Shown: positions 37,101 to 52,100 of the stretch, in pieces
How the letters are laid out: each line of letters begins with the position of its first letter
How positions within the stretch are numbered: the stretch's first letter is position 1
NCBI GenBank assembly: GCA_964036195.1
Contig: OZ038458.1
Location: forward strand, 9,809,832 to 9,873,831
Length of the DNA: 64,000 nucleotides
Reading direction: 5' to 3'
Source: Sphaerolaimus hirsutus
Lineage: Eukaryota; Nematoda; Chromadorea; Monhysterida; Sphaerolaimidae
Notes under the pieces: model-generated
The model's database searches: none
Seen by the model: only the letters and a program-made list of their open reading frames with translations
What the model was told of the DNA's origin: nothing
Program-made: the position numbers and the translations under genes

Positions 37101-40100
37101 TTACTCAAAATCTCTTAATTGTCCTCTGTTCTGGAAATTTTTGCCATAAATATTTATTATAATTATATTATTTATTAATATATAAATAACTTGTTTATCT
37201 TTATAAATTTGGTATATTTTGCCACCGCGAGCCCTTCACAGAAAATTTTCGGCGAACTATCCCTCCGGTGGAGAGGTATGGAGGGGTATTCTATCTAACC
37301 AGCCCACGCGGGGGTCAATATCTTGAAGACCCCTGACCCGCTACCTACATGTCTAGCGGGTTCACATGTCTACAGGCACAGGTTCGATTTTGTCACATCA
37401 AAGTACAAGAAGCACGCACCTGCAAACGCGCTTTGCACACGAATAATCGGGCCAGCGATCACTGGCCAAATCAGTGTACAGCTTCGCGTCGTTACAAACT
37501 TGTTCTAGTGCTGGTTGCACAGCGGACAGTTGGTCCAAAGACTGTGCCAGATCGGCCGGGGTCGTTTCCGACGATTGCAAAGGCTCGGTGGCGGTGCCCA
37601 GTTTGGAGGATACATCTGCACATGGTATTTATGAAATATACTTCGCGGACAGCACAGGTTACAAATGCACAAAAATCACTTAGGTCGAACGCAACAGTTG
37701 GGTATGTAACCACTTTCGCAAAAAAACGAAAAATATATAATTATAACAAAAAATGATATTTTTTTATACTTAATTAACTGTTTTTATTCTATTGACAATA
37801 ACGTCATGGAGTGTTTCGTTCAGAATAAAAGTAGGTGATGCATTATAATATGGATTTCAATTTAAAGAAATTTATAATACTCTAGCATGCGTGCCGCATC
37901 CGACGTACCTTGCAGTCTGCCTCTCAACTCCTGGCATATTTTCGCGAAGTCCACAGCGTGGCTGATGGCACCCGCCAGTGCCGCCAGCCGACCCGAAATG
38001 TCGCCGTGGCGCTGCAGCAGCGTATCTGCTCTTGCAGGTTCGTTCTGGCTGCGCAGCGCGGCGGCAGCAGGCTCACAGCGTTCAGTGAGCGGTGCCAAGT
38101 CGGACTGGAGCGACTGAATGAGCGGCAAACACAACGTACAAAAATACTTGTGACAAATCGTATAATTATCTGACAAAGGCAAAAAGACACCAACGCTGAC
38201 TCTGTCCAACTTCTTCTCAAAATACGCCTTCATGGTGTTCTCGTCGTCGGTGTCGCCGTCCGGCGGCGGCGACCGTTCCAACTCGGTGAGGCGGCGCTGC
38301 AGCGCGTCCAACAGCTCGATGAGGTCGTCGGACTCGCGCAGCGCGGTCGACTTCTGCTGCTCCAAGTCGGACAGGAGCGACTGGGTGAATGTGAGATTGA
38401 CGTTAAGGTGGGGACGATGCCTTTTCGATATTCGACATTCTTCTGAAACTCGATATTCAATATCAATAAGACATCTTTTTATGGACGCTCGATATTCGAT
38501 ATGAAAATATGGTCGATAATTTTTCAAATTTACGATATCGATATTCGATATGAAAAATAGTCGACATCCGATATCCCAAACCTAATTTACGTGGTTGCTT
38601 TGGGGGCAAAAAAGTCAATGAAGCCACCTTGCATCGGTTGGTGGCGGATTCGAGTTGGTTCTGGACATCATCTGCCTTCTGCTGCGCATCTTTGCTGCCA
38701 ACCGCCGCTGCCAAGTTTCTCATCTCATTAGCGGGACCTTCATGCACTTTAACCAAATTGTCGAGCACATGCTGCAGCCTCTCCGCTTTCCTCTGCGGCG
38801 ATTCGCTGTCCAGCATGGGATCATCCAAAGTGCCATTCGCATCATCTGCAGCCTGCTGAACGCGTTGCACGGCATCGGCAAATGCAAGATGTTTGTTCAG
38901 GTCGTCGGCGGCACGCTGCTTCAGATCAGACAGTTGAGACGCCAGGCCAAGAGAAGTGTCCTATAAATGATATCCATTGTCAATAGTCGCAAAAATTCGT
39001 ATTCAAATGCACATCACTATTCAATAAGTTCACGTGTTGAGTGTAAGAGCAGTAGTTAGCAGAAGTGTAAATACATGGCAGTTTTCAAGTAGTTTTTCAA
39101 AAGCGAAAAATTTTTTACAAATGACAGAAGTGCAAAAAAAAACACCCACCTTGACCGCCTGCGCATCTCGCTGAGCACCCTCTGGCGCCTTTTCACAGAG
39201 AGCGTCAACTTCAGTCGCCAAATCAGTCACTAGGTTGGGTTGATTCAGCTCATCCACCAATTCTTGCAGGGCATTGGCGTTCAGCTGCGGCTGCGACGCG
39301 TCCAACTTGTTGTTCACGCCATTCAGCCAATCAGCGGCGGCGGCGCATTTGTTCTTTAGCGCGGCGAGATACTGATCGAAGTCGGCCAATGAGTTCAGCT
39401 TGGCGGCCAGCGACTGTATGGTTTTCGGTTATAACTAGAGGGTCACACACACTAGTTGACATCATAATTCCTGTCAACTAAATTTTAATTAATTAAACTT
39501 TCAACTGTGATTTCAACTTTCCACTGTAATGGAGCATAGTTTATTTATATCATGACACTTAATTTTCATCGTTTCTGTTAAGTGTGATGCTTACTTTTTG
39601 CGTTATTTAGTTGACATTCAGTTGACATTTATTTGCGATGTCAAATTGTGTGTGCGGGTCCTAAATGAAACGAAGAAATTAAGTAAGGGTGTAAAATGAA
39701 CGGCAGGTAAAGAACCACTGACCGTTACACCATCATTCAGTTTAAGGTGCCGTTCACGCAGTTCTGCGGCATGTTGCAGCGGCACTTCTGAGGGCTCGAC
39801 GGCTATGGCTTTGTTCTCCAGTTGAGTCAATTCATCACCCAGTGGTGCCATTGCGGCTTGAAGGTCCTGGAAAATTGATCAGAGCTAAAAAAATCCTTAG
39901 AACAAATTGATACAGGTAGAATAAATTATCTCACATTAAGGCCATCCAATTGCTGCTGTGCACTACCGCCGCCACTTTCTAAAGCAGCCAATGTTTTCTC
40001 ATGCCCTTCCATGATGCCATGCAATTTGTTCTTGTCTTCATCGAAAGACCGCTTGGCGTAGAGGCGTTTCATAGCTTGGTCGAAATCTTTGGCGGCTGCA

Positions 40101-43100
40101 TCGAGTTCAGCTTGCTTCGCGGACACCTAAAAAGGGTGTTTATATGATTCCGACAGAAGAAAAATACATGGTAGTTCACGTGCTCAAATGTCCCCCGACA
40201 GTTTTCATATATCTTTGTTTCACCCAGTTCAAAAAAAGCATTCTGAAATATTTGTATCAAGCCAAGCGTTCATACCAGGTGATAAATATGTTGGCAATTG
40301 GCCAAAAACACCACAAAACCTCGAATGCCCTTATTTTCACACCAAACCAACCAATTGAATCGCATCCGGACCATCGGCAAAGTGCAGCTGCACGATCTCC
40401 GTGAGCAGCGCGAGCGCCTCGTTGCCTTCGGACATCCTGGCGGGCACGACGGACTCCTCCAAATCGGCCAGCGCCGACAGATCGGGCATCTCGGGCGAGC
40501 ACACGGCCGCCTCCACTGCCTACGTTGCAGATAGGGATGGGGGCAATTTGAAGAGTAACTTGTATAGGTCAATTTGGTAACTTGTCACGTGAAAGTCAAG
40601 CGATAAGCAACTTACAAGAGTAAATTTCCGCAGTTGAGTACATTTTCGCTTATAAATTTGCTCTCATTGGGCCCACACGCACTAGTTGACATTAAAATCA
40701 GTGTCGACTAAATTTTGGTTATTTATGTGATTTGAACTTGCCAATGGTATCAAACACACTTGCAGGGTTGGCAAAATCTCAGAAAAAAATAAAAATAAAA
40801 TAAAAATAAAATGGAAAATTATAGAATAAAATAAAATAAAAAAACTTGGAAAAAAATAAAATAAAAATACAATTTTACTAAAATTCGAATTTTTGTAAAA
40901 TTTTAGTAAAATTGTACAATAATTCAAATTTTTGTACAATTTTAGTAACATTTTACAAAAACTCGAGTGTCCGTTCAATTGTATAGAACGTTTTCTATCA
41001 TGTTGCTTAAGTTCCTAGCTGCCAATTTGCAAAACTAGTGCCTTGTTGTATCTTTCATTGTTTTGATTGAAACATATCGTTGCTCAAAATTGCAAATTTT
41101 TACATTTTTTAAAATATTTTCACCTTAAAAATCACTAATTTATGTGATTTGCTTCCCATTTTCTTTGTTCCATACCTTGAAAAAGCCTATATATTGAACC
41201 CCGCAAGCCCTCCCCCACCAAATAAAACAACCAAATTTTAGGTATCTTCCCTTGGGAGGAGCAATAAGATGCATACATCCAGGACCTCCTGAGAGTCAAA
41301 ATACAAAATGCCTCCCTCACAACTCGTGTCAAAAGTTTACATAAATTTTTTTTGTATTCATCTGCATGCTTCTAGCATGCACATTGTTTTATGTCCTTGC
41401 ATCCAAGATTTCCGATTTTTTGTAAATTTTTTGTAAAATATTTGTAAAATTTGTGTAAAATGGTTTCATTTTATTTTATTAATGACATTTCAGAATAAAA
41501 TAAAATAGAATAAACTGAAACATGTATAAAATAAAAATAAAAATAAAATACAATTTTAATAAAAATAAAATACAATTTTAGTAAAAAGAATTTTACTAAA
41601 ACCAACCATGCACACTTGATTTTATATCGTTACATTTAATTTCCATTGTTTCTGTTAAGTGTGACGCGTTAATTTTTTTTGTGTGATTTATTTGACATTC
41701 CATCGACACGAAGTTGCGATGTAACTAGTGTGCGGGCTCATTAGCTGATAACCTTCACACTTCACCTAATCAGGTAACATGAAATGCACATCGTAAAACT
41801 GCAGAAACATGTCACCCAGGCTTGACTAGATATGTAGTACGCAAAATCGCACGCACCTTCGTAGCATCTCGAACGATCTTCACATTTTTATCCACACTAT
41901 CAGCCATTTTGAGGGCTTTGTGCGCCGTGTGCGCCCTGTTCAAATTATTCCTGGCTCTATCATCCACCTTGGATTTTCTAGACTCCAGTTTGCACAAATC
42001 GATGGCTGGCGACGGGCGGACGCACGAACGCGGAGATTCGAGCGCCTTGTGCAAGTGCGCGGCAGCTTTGTCCGCTTTGGCGCAAACGTCCGCGGCGCTT
42101 TGCTGCGCTTTCTGCAAAGGGGGGGGGTTACTATTTATGTTGCATTTATTGTTTTAGAGTTAGCACGGAAATATCATCAAAATGGGCGTGATATCAAGAT
42201 GAACAGAAAAAGTATCGAAAACGTAAGCAAATATTTATAATTACATGTGTGTGGGAAGACACAAAATCAAAAACAAGCATCCAACCTGTGCGGCTTCAAT
42301 CCTCCTGTCGCAATCCTCATGGCTCTTTGGCATATCGCCAGCAAACTGCTGCTTGACGGTGTCATTTACAGCGGTGAGCTTGCTCAACACGGCGTCGTAC
42401 TCGGCGAGCGCCCTCTCCTCGTCGGCAAGCTCGTGCTGCGTGTGCTGCAGCGCCGACTGGCACCTCTCGGCCACGTGTCGCAGCCGCTCGGTGACTTGCT
42501 CGGCGGTGCGGCGCGGCCATTGCACCGGCGACAGGCGGTCGGCCGCCGACGGCATTTCGTCCACGCGGCGTTTCAGCCCGTGCAGTTCCGTCTCCACCGA
42601 CTGAGAATTGATGAAGATTTGAGAGGAATGAAGGAAAGTGACATGACTGGGTGCACATGGGTGAGCATTTGTGTGATTTGCGACAAATGCACAAAAGGCT
42701 ACCTTATTATCTCGCAATACCAAAGGGTTTTTTCGCCAGCAAATTGGGGGCGTGGGTTATGCAAGAGGGGCGGGGGCTCATTCGAGGGGGTCGGTTATTT
42801 TTTCGGCATTAATTTTATGACATTACATTGCTTGTAGCATACTCAGACGCAAAAAGCCAACAAAAACGTATAAATGTCTAGCAACTATTGAAATGTTATA
42901 TAAATAGATGGTAGATTCTATTTAGGGAGCGGAGGAAAAAAAGGTAATTCGAGAGAGGTGTATTCTTTCCACATTTGTATTTCCAGGGTGGGTTAATTCA
43001 AGGGGGTTACTCAAGGAAATGCGGTATATTCAGTTTGTCAATGTTCCGTTTTGCATTTGCAAATGCACTTCGAACACAGTAGAACTGTAGGTGACAGCTA

Positions 43101-46100
43101 TGCAGCACGCAAAACCTTCGCTAGTGACCGACGGATGCGGGAAACTTTTGAATGCATAGGGAACACCCGCAGATGGCAATAAGCTCATTTAAAATGCGAT
43201 GCTTCTAATTTATGCATTGCGGGAGCAGTTGCGATGCGACCGATGTACGTGGCTGACTCGATGCTATACAGCCGTCAAGGCGCACATTTCAAATATATTT
43301 GATGCGTAATAGATACACCAGCGTGATGAATGGCGTTCAGTTTCAGTGATGTATGCATTCAAATATACAACATTGTTGTCTCAAATTTCTGCGTAATTAA
43401 GATGCTGAAATGCGAATTGGTGCCTTGCCGGAACGACCCTGTGCCGGTACTTATGTAGACCCGTTACTCAAGTAATTCTACCCATTACATATGTATACCC
43501 GCTACTCATATACACCACCCCCACAGCTTGCAGACGCTGAAGGTGTGTATGTGTATTTACACATGCAAATCAAAATCTTAGATTTGCACATGAATATTAC
43601 AAATAAATACATCATAAATATTACAAATACTTACATCATAAATAATAAATATTAGGTGGAAATGCTGGACTAGTGTTTTTAAATATTTGTGCAATTTGAA
43701 AATTTCCATTAGCATAAAAATTCATAGATATTTCTGAATGCTAGTGGGAAATTTCGCACTAGTGATTGTAAATATTTATGTATTCATGTGAAAACGAAAT
43801 AAATTGGTAGCGGGTATAGATACATCATGAGTAATGGGTCGAATTACATGAGTAACAAGTCTACATGGGTAACGGGTTTACATGAGTAATATTTCAGTCA
43901 CGGGAACTTCAGGGACTCACCTAACTAATCACATATTTTAAAATGGACATTTCATCAAAATTTATCAACAAATAAAACGAAGCACAGCCAACCTGCAACT
44001 CTTGCAGGTGTTTCTGGGCCACGTCCATGTAAGCAGGTTGTTCAGCGAGCACATTATCCAGCGCCTTCTCGGCATCGCCAAGTCTATCCATCAGCGTGTT
44101 AGCCTCGTCTGTGAACTCTTCCACGGCTGCCTTACGCGCCGCCCAGTCAGCGGACACATTTCTGGATTTGTCACGCACAGCGGACAATTGGTCAGCCAAG
44201 GGGGAGTGCTCGAGATCGGGCTGTTTCGTCAGCTGTGAATTTGAGGGCACGGTTTATGATAGGTAACTGTTCTGGAAGCCCAACGACAACGCTTTAGTGC
44301 TGCACGAAAAAATACACCCGGCAAATCCAAATAAAATAAAATAACAAGTTTCACAACTAATTTTTTAAAGATTGCTCCTTTGTGAATTTTCTAGGTTTTT
44401 CTTCAACATAAATACATTTGTGTTCGCCATGAAACGGGAAAAGATCGATATATATATATATATATCAACGTGCCAAGACACCAAACCGACCTCCTTCAAT
44501 TGGTGCAACATCGCCTCGACCGGCTCAAATGCACCCTCTTTGGGGGCGGTGCACTCATCTGACGGCTGCCAATTTGTGTTGTTATCCAATGAGTTTTTGG
44601 CTTCGTCCGCAGCCGCATTCAACTCGTTCAACTGGTCGGCAATGGCGGCACGCAGGGCGTCGCACTGAGCGCAGCGAGATGCCCGCCCGCGGATGGAAGC
44701 GGCGCAGTTCTGAAGGGGGTTGTTTGTGAAACGGAGTTTTACTTTTGATTCGACTAATTTAGGCTTTTTTGTTTTATTGTTTTTCATCTCCCAGATATGG
44801 CGAACCCTGGTTGCAATCCCAAGCCCTGTAAAGTAAAGTGTCAAATTTAAAGTCAAATGTAAAGTAAAGTGTCAAATGTAAAGTCACGTGTCAATGGTGT
44901 ATCCAAATATTATGTTCTTATTTCTGTCGTATTGTCGAAAAATGAGATTTGGACACAAAAACATAAGATTTGGATACGAAAAATATAAGATTTGGATACA
45001 CAATTAACTCATTTACATTTGCATGACAATTGACATTTGACTTTACATTTGACACTTTACTTTATACTTTACATTTGACACTTTATATTTGACATTTGAC
45101 TTTGCATTTGACTTTACATTTGACACTTTACTTTGGTTCTTAGTAATTGATGTGATCTATCCAGGATCTGAAAACAACTTAAATCCTATTGACAAAATGT
45201 CTCGCAAAAAAATCCAACCTGAACAGCGTCATCAGCATCGGTCTGTTTCTGTCTCAAGGGTTCCAACTTTTTGGCTTGAGCTTCGGAACCAGCCGAATCG
45301 CACAGTTTTTTAACGCCTTGTGCGCAAGTGTCCAGCTGATCATTGAGTCTATTCAGTCGGTCTTCACAGTCGTTCAGCGGGACATTTTCAGCCTCTGAAT
45401 CCGATTTGAGGTCATTTGCAGTCTTGATCACATCGTTCAACGAGTCGGACAGGTGCTTCAAGTTGTCGTTGAACTGTTTCTGGTTGGACAGCTGCGCCTC
45501 TGCCTCGGCGCGCTTCGCCAGCACGTCGTCGTATTGCGACTGGAAAAATGGCAAAAATAATCGGTAACGGGTGATAAAATGGGTCGCAAAATGCGCCCAC
45601 ACACTAGTTGAACATCAAAATTCGTGTCAACTAAATTCGATTATATTTTGTGTTATTAAGTCCACATTCAGTTGACATTTATTGGCGATGTCAACTAGTG
45701 TGTGTGGGTTAACAAAATTCAAGATGATAGAATTCAAGATGCCATTTATCTCACCTGCATTTGGTCGGCAGTGGAGGGATCACCATTCGCCCTCAGCGCA
45801 GCGATTAACTGAGCCAATTTCTGTAGTCGTCCATCAAGGTCGCCATCGGGCTGGTCGGCAGCGGCCTCTCCATCGTCGGCGGCGCGGGCACTGAGCGCCT
45901 CCACGACGCGCCGCTGCTCGAAAATCTGCTCGTCGGCCTGCCGCAGCAGTTCGTCGCGTTCGTGTGCGCGGCCCAGCGCAGCGTCGGCGGCGATGGCGGC
46001 TTTCTGCAAAGTGAATAGCCGTCATGCTACTGGGAAGAAATGCGAGGGGGGCATAAAAATCAATTATGGCGGCCTCACGCACATCTAGTTGCTCGCCGAC

Positions 46101-49100
46101 CCGAGCCAGAGTGTCCTCCATGTCCCCGATGTGTTCCTTCTGCGCGCGGGTGATATGCGGCAGCTGGAACAGCCGTTGCAGCGCGTCGCCGAGCTCGTTG
46201 CACTGCTGCTTGAGAGCGGCCACTTTGTCCATGTGCGCTTGGGCTGAGTCCACGGGCGCGGGCTCGTCCATTGGCTGCAGCACGGCGGCCGTGTCGTCGC
46301 TCAACTTGGCCACGCTCGGCTGCAGCCGTGCTATCTGCTGCTGCAGCTCGCTTTCGGCTCGCAGGGCGTCCTTACGCGCGGCCTCTAGTGCCGCGTTCTT
46401 GTCGCGCACGCGCTCCAGTCCAGACTGCGGACGAGTGGTGTTTATAAAATTGGCAACATGTGACAATGTTTTTATTATATTCAAATGAATAATTTACATG
46501 TTCAACTATGGTTTGTCTGCAATCAGTGAACTGCTGTTCTAAATACTGACTCTGCGCACTTTTTACAGCCGAGAATGTGAAACTGATAAATACGCTTTGA
46601 AAGCATTTTAGTTAACCGAAATGAGAAGTCCGCCAACCTACTGCTACTATTGATCGATAATGTTCAATTCAGGTAAGAATCGCGCGTCATTTGACAGGGT
46701 TCCATCACCAACTCAAACCATCCCCAAAAAATAGTCAACAGCACCAAACAGTAAAGCGGCGTTTACACGGTTTGTGTGCCGTCAAAAAAAAAACGAGTGA
46801 AAAAGTTCCATAATTCCGTAATAAAGTTCCATATCTGCAAGGAAAAACACTGAAGTATACTCACTAGTTAAGTGTACACACATGCCAATTTGCAGATAAT
46901 TTGCGCCTGTCGTTCAAGACTTGAAAGCAAATTACACTTGTCGGTTCGGTTTCAAAACGAAAACCGAACCGACAACTGTAATTTGTTTTTAACTCGTGAA
47001 CGACATGCCCGAATTATCTGCAAATTGGCATGTGTGTATACTCAACTAGTGAGTATACTTCACTGATTTGTCTTGCAGATACGGAACTTTATTGTGGAAT
47101 TATGAAACTTTTTGTTTTCTTTTTTTGTCGGCACAAAATGCAGTGTAAACGCCGCTTAACATAATCATGCGTACACACCTGCAGTTCATCAGCCAAGCCA
47201 TCACCCATTTGCCTAAGTTGATCAACGCCTTCTTGCACCTGCGCAAATGCGCCATCATCAACGGGCGGCAGCACTTTGTACCATTCATCCAAGGCGCCGC
47301 GCGCCGCCGCCAACTCCTCCACCATGTTGGCCAAATCTGCGAGCTTTTCCTGGGTGGAGCTGCGCAGCGACTCTGTTCGCTCGGCTTGCTGCAGTTGAGA
47401 TTCGGTCGCCTGCTGCTTGGCCTGTGATTGGTTCGGGTGAGATGCAAGGTGAATGTGGATGCAAAAGTTCAAGGTGGACCTAGATTTTCGGGCAAACGGT
47501 TGGATACCGTATTCTTTCTTATAGAACGCCATATCTCCAATAGTACGGCACCTCCAATAGAACGGCAGGTAACAAAAGTGGTGGAAAAATAGAACGGCGC
47601 TCTTCTATTAGAAGAAATACGGTAATTTGATACCAGAAAAGTGGACTCGCAGTCGGTCAGTTCGTCGTAATTGGAGCACACGCAATACGACTATTTTGAC
47701 CAGCACAGCTGGACATCGTCAAAATGTAGTCACACTCATACATTTGTTTTGAACACATTTGAGTTTTCAAAATGAATTATTGTTGAAATTAATCTAAATG
47801 AACTATAGTTGACGGCTGTCCCTATTCTGGCAAACTCATACGTTTTAAAAACAGATTCAAGAGTTTCTCAAATTTCGCTGGTGCACTATATTAGTAAAAA
47901 ATGTGCGTGGAAATACGCAACAAAAATGTCCACAAACATTGAGGCGGTCGGCCAAATCCCTGTGCTGGTCGTGTATTTGATTGGCTTTTTCCACGTTGGG
48001 TTTGGCCGCAACGGCACGTTCTGAAGCGCCGGACAGCATATCTTTCAGTTTGCTGGCAAGTTGGTCCAATCGCACGCGCCAACCCTGAAAATGAAATACG
48101 TGTGAAATGGCTCAATGGCGCACCGCACACTCAAAATTTTCGAGGGCGGTTCGAACGTTTTTTAGTTCCGCCAAGGCGGAACTCCAAGTGCGGTTCGAAC
48201 GTTTTTTTTAAAGGATTTTTGGGGCATTTTTTCGACATTCGAACAAATTCGAATGGAGTCCGGACGAATTGACCTGAATTTGTACACTTCTTGTGCATTT
48301 GGGTGTCATAACATTTTCACGCAGTAAGTTTCAAAAAAATAGGGACAGTTTCAATTCCGCCCTTGACTTTTCAATTCCACCCATTAGAGAAGGTTGAAGA
48401 AGAATACAAATCTTACTTATCTTTCCAAATATTTTTGTGAAAATTGTTTTATGGGTACATCTCAGCATAATCTTCAAAAACCAAGAGAGAAAAATTCATG
48501 TGAAATCCACTCATTCTAAAGATTTGTATTTTGCGTGGTGCATATTTGTGTAAACAGAAACTGAATTCCACCCTGGTAGAAAGTGTCCGTATGTTTTCTT
48601 GCCTAGATGGCATACCGCACACTCAAAAGAGTGCGGACGTTGTTCAAACGATTTGCGCTTTCCGCCCTTTCCGAATTAATTCCGCCCCTGCACAATTCAA
48701 GGCAATTCCGCCATGAGTAAAAAGAGTGCGGACGTTGTTCAAACGCTTTGCGCTTTCCGCCATTTCCGAATTAATTCTGCCCCTGCACAATTTGAGGCAA
48801 TTCCGCCATCGTCAAAGTGTTCGAACGTTTCATGTGCGGAATTGAAATCGAGGGCGGTTCGGACGTTTTTGAATTCCACCCCCGATTTTAATTCCGCCCT
48901 TGAAAAAGTGTTCGAACCGCAACTGAAAATTTGAGTGTGCCGTGCGACAATGACATGGAAAACTAAAATACTCACGTGGATATTATCCAGATCAGCTTTT
49001 ATAGCCGCCACCCCAGAACCTGGCTCTTTGCCAACATCTACAGATTCCGTCGGCGGTGACTTTTCCTTCTTGCCCTTCTTTTTCTTTTTCCCTTTGCGCC

Positions 49101-52100
49101 CATCAGAAGGTGCGGCAGCTTCACTCGTCGCCGGAGTTGCGATGCCGGAAGTGACGTCATTCTCCAACGTGTCGGTGTCTGCTCTAAGCTGAGACAGATC
49201 GTCGGACAGGTGGGTGATCTCGTCGATCAGTTTCGAGCAGTCCTGTTGGAAAAAAAGGGTTTGGAGGAATAAGTGGATTAAGGATAAGGAAGTGTCTTTG
49301 GATACACTTTACAGAAAAAATCCTCGTGTAAGCGACGTTAGAAAAATGAAACCCTAGACTAATTCATCCATCTGACAACAGATAAATTGGTAGCGAATCT
49401 TCACCGTCTAATGAAAAACAGTCCCGTTTATTTTCCGTCTTCAAAAAGTCCGACAAAAACAACAAACAATGATGATTACCTTGATTAACTGATCATCGTT
49501 GTCAGCCATCGCGTTCAGTTCGTTTACACGCTCAGACTGCGCCTTGAGTTCGCTCGCTTTCGGCGCCAGTTCAGTAGCGATAGTATTTTTTACTGAATTG
49601 AGGTCGTTGGACATCCGTTGCACATTTGGCGGCAGATCGGCAACCGGGATATCTTTTGCAGCGTCGGGGAATTGTTGAGCGTCATTTTCGATTTGTTTCA
49701 AGCGATCGGCGCACTCATTTGCAGTGTTTCTGAATGCGAACGCGCGGGCCTGGCGGTCGGCCCTGAGAACATTGGGAGTTGGTTAATCATATAAAGTGCC
49801 TACACACTAGGGATGGCCAAAAAATGTTTTTTTAACGACCCTGTTTGTTTGTTTGAAAAAGACGGCAAAAAAACACACGTGCCATCCCTACTACACACAT
49901 TAGTTTTTACCGTGACTTCTGTGAAAACGGAAAAAATTTCAAATGAAAATTTATCAACACGGTTGAATGATTGTGTTTTGATTTAAATTTGAAAGTTTTG
50001 ATTTATTTTATTTTATTTAAAAACTAAAACACATATAGTATACAATAAGAGTAGGCTGGATGTCGCCATGTCGCCACTTCAGTTTTCACCACGTCATGGT
50101 GAAAACTAGTGTGTGTAGGGCCAGCCACGGTAAAAACTAGTGTATGTAGGGCCAGCCACGGTGAAAACTAGTGTATGTAGGGCCATTATAAGCAGTTTTA
50201 TAATTCGAAATCAAACACAATTTTATAATGCAACTGGCAACTCAACCAACCATCTATTCTTCAAATCATCGGCTTCCCTCTTCACATCATCAACAACCGC
50301 GCCCAACTGCGCAGCGGCCGGTTCATCAACATTCCTCAACTGATCGAGCAGTTCACCAGCTTTGGCAAATTCCTTGTCGCCGGCTGCCGGGCACTCAGTT
50401 TCAGGAAGCCACGACTCCGACAGCATGGCGTCGTTGCCGGTCTGCAAGTCGGCGCGCATGTCCGCCAACAAGTCGGACAGTTTCTGCATCAAATGGCCGG
50501 CCAGGTCTTGCTGTTCGCGGCGCGCCGCCAGCGCTGAGCGGCAGTCCTGAAAGGGACATGGAGAATGGGGTCAATGATTGGCCCTGTGCCTGTAGATATG
50601 TAACCCGCGCGACATGTAGGTAAAATATAGATGAAATAGGTATATGACCACGTATATATCCCAATATTGCGATTTAGGTGAAAATGGACAAAGTGGAAAA
50701 AATCGAGTGAAAATACAGAAAAAATCGCTCAAAATTTGCTCCACGTAAATAGATACACAGCTGAGCGATTTTTTGTGGGGAGGTGCTCAAGGAAAGTAAC
50801 AAAAAAATTGCATCAGGATAGATAGATAGCTGGCCGATTTGGGGGGGGGGGAGGGCAGCCCATTGGATACATGTCGAGCGGATTTACATGTTAAGGGGGC
50901 CTACGTCCAATGAGTACCCTATGTGGAAATTATGTAAATTCATGTCAACCAACATCCAGCTGCTGCTTGACGCCATCTTTGAGTCGGTTCAGTTCAGCAA
51001 CTTTGCCTGCCTGTGCATCATTCTGTGCCATCGGTGCGAGCTGGTTTACCGTGTCATCCCCTTCAGCAAGTTTTCCGGCCAAGGCATCAATATTCTTGTC
51101 GCATTCTTCATTGGGCACATTGCCAATTGACGCGAGTATGTGCTGGCCAACATCCTGAAGTGGGACCAAAAACTCAGCGCACTTTCTGTATGCATCGTTG
51201 AATTTTCTCTTTGCTGCCAGTTGGTCAAGTGCTGCTTGGCGCTTGCCCCTCAGAGAATCGAGTTCACCCTGAAAATAGCACAAGCATGAAACCAACGAAT
51301 GAGTGGAGCGCATACTTTGCGCAGAATCCTACCAAACATTAACGACTAAAATCTTGTGATAAGTTGCGTAGTTTATCATTCCATATTGTAAAAACGAAAT
51401 ATTATGACGAAAAAAACTATCATTTTCGTTCATTATTCAGATTGGTTATGGTACGTTTCCATACCAAGTGTGATGTCCGTCTAGTACAGGGAAAATCCAT
51501 CAAAAAATCATGATGAGAAGAGAACTATAATTTTCAATAATCACGAACTTGTAAATTATCAGCACCCTGCGGGTCCCCACTGGATCTGATTTCTTCAATC
51601 AATTTGGCCACACTTTTATCCTGTCCATCAAGCTGTCCACTGGGCTGCTCGGCCTCATCCCCGACCTCATCGGCATTAGCGACATCAGCCAACTCGGCGA
51701 CACCTTGATTCAATTGGGATAGCTGATTAGCAGCTTCAGAGTGCAGGTCGGCTAATTTGCGCGAGTTGTCCAGGGCGGATGAAACGGAATTTGAGGCATC
51801 CTGCAGCGAAAATAGCCATTTTAAATACTTAAATACTATAAAAATTGCGGCAATCCTTGATTAGTTGTCATCCCAATGTATTTATAAAAATGTAATTGAA
51901 AACTCAGCATTCAAATCTGATTTGTGAGTTTTTGAAGTTTCAGTGCAGGCACAATAGTGATTTTTGTTATTTTCTTCAATACAGGATGTAAATGTGACAA
52001 TTTTAAAGAAAGTGCATCATTCATGCATTATTTTTACCGTCCGTTACATTATGTAACTTACATATAGGGTTCAAACGGGATCCCGATCCCGATCCCGGAT

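Noticed and set aside
42247-42837. 196-residue plus-strand ORF
   Set aside because: Antisense to exon 42286-42600 and continues into a MITE.
46066-46488. 140-residue plus-strand ORF
   Set aside because: Antisense to the D exon 46083-46424.
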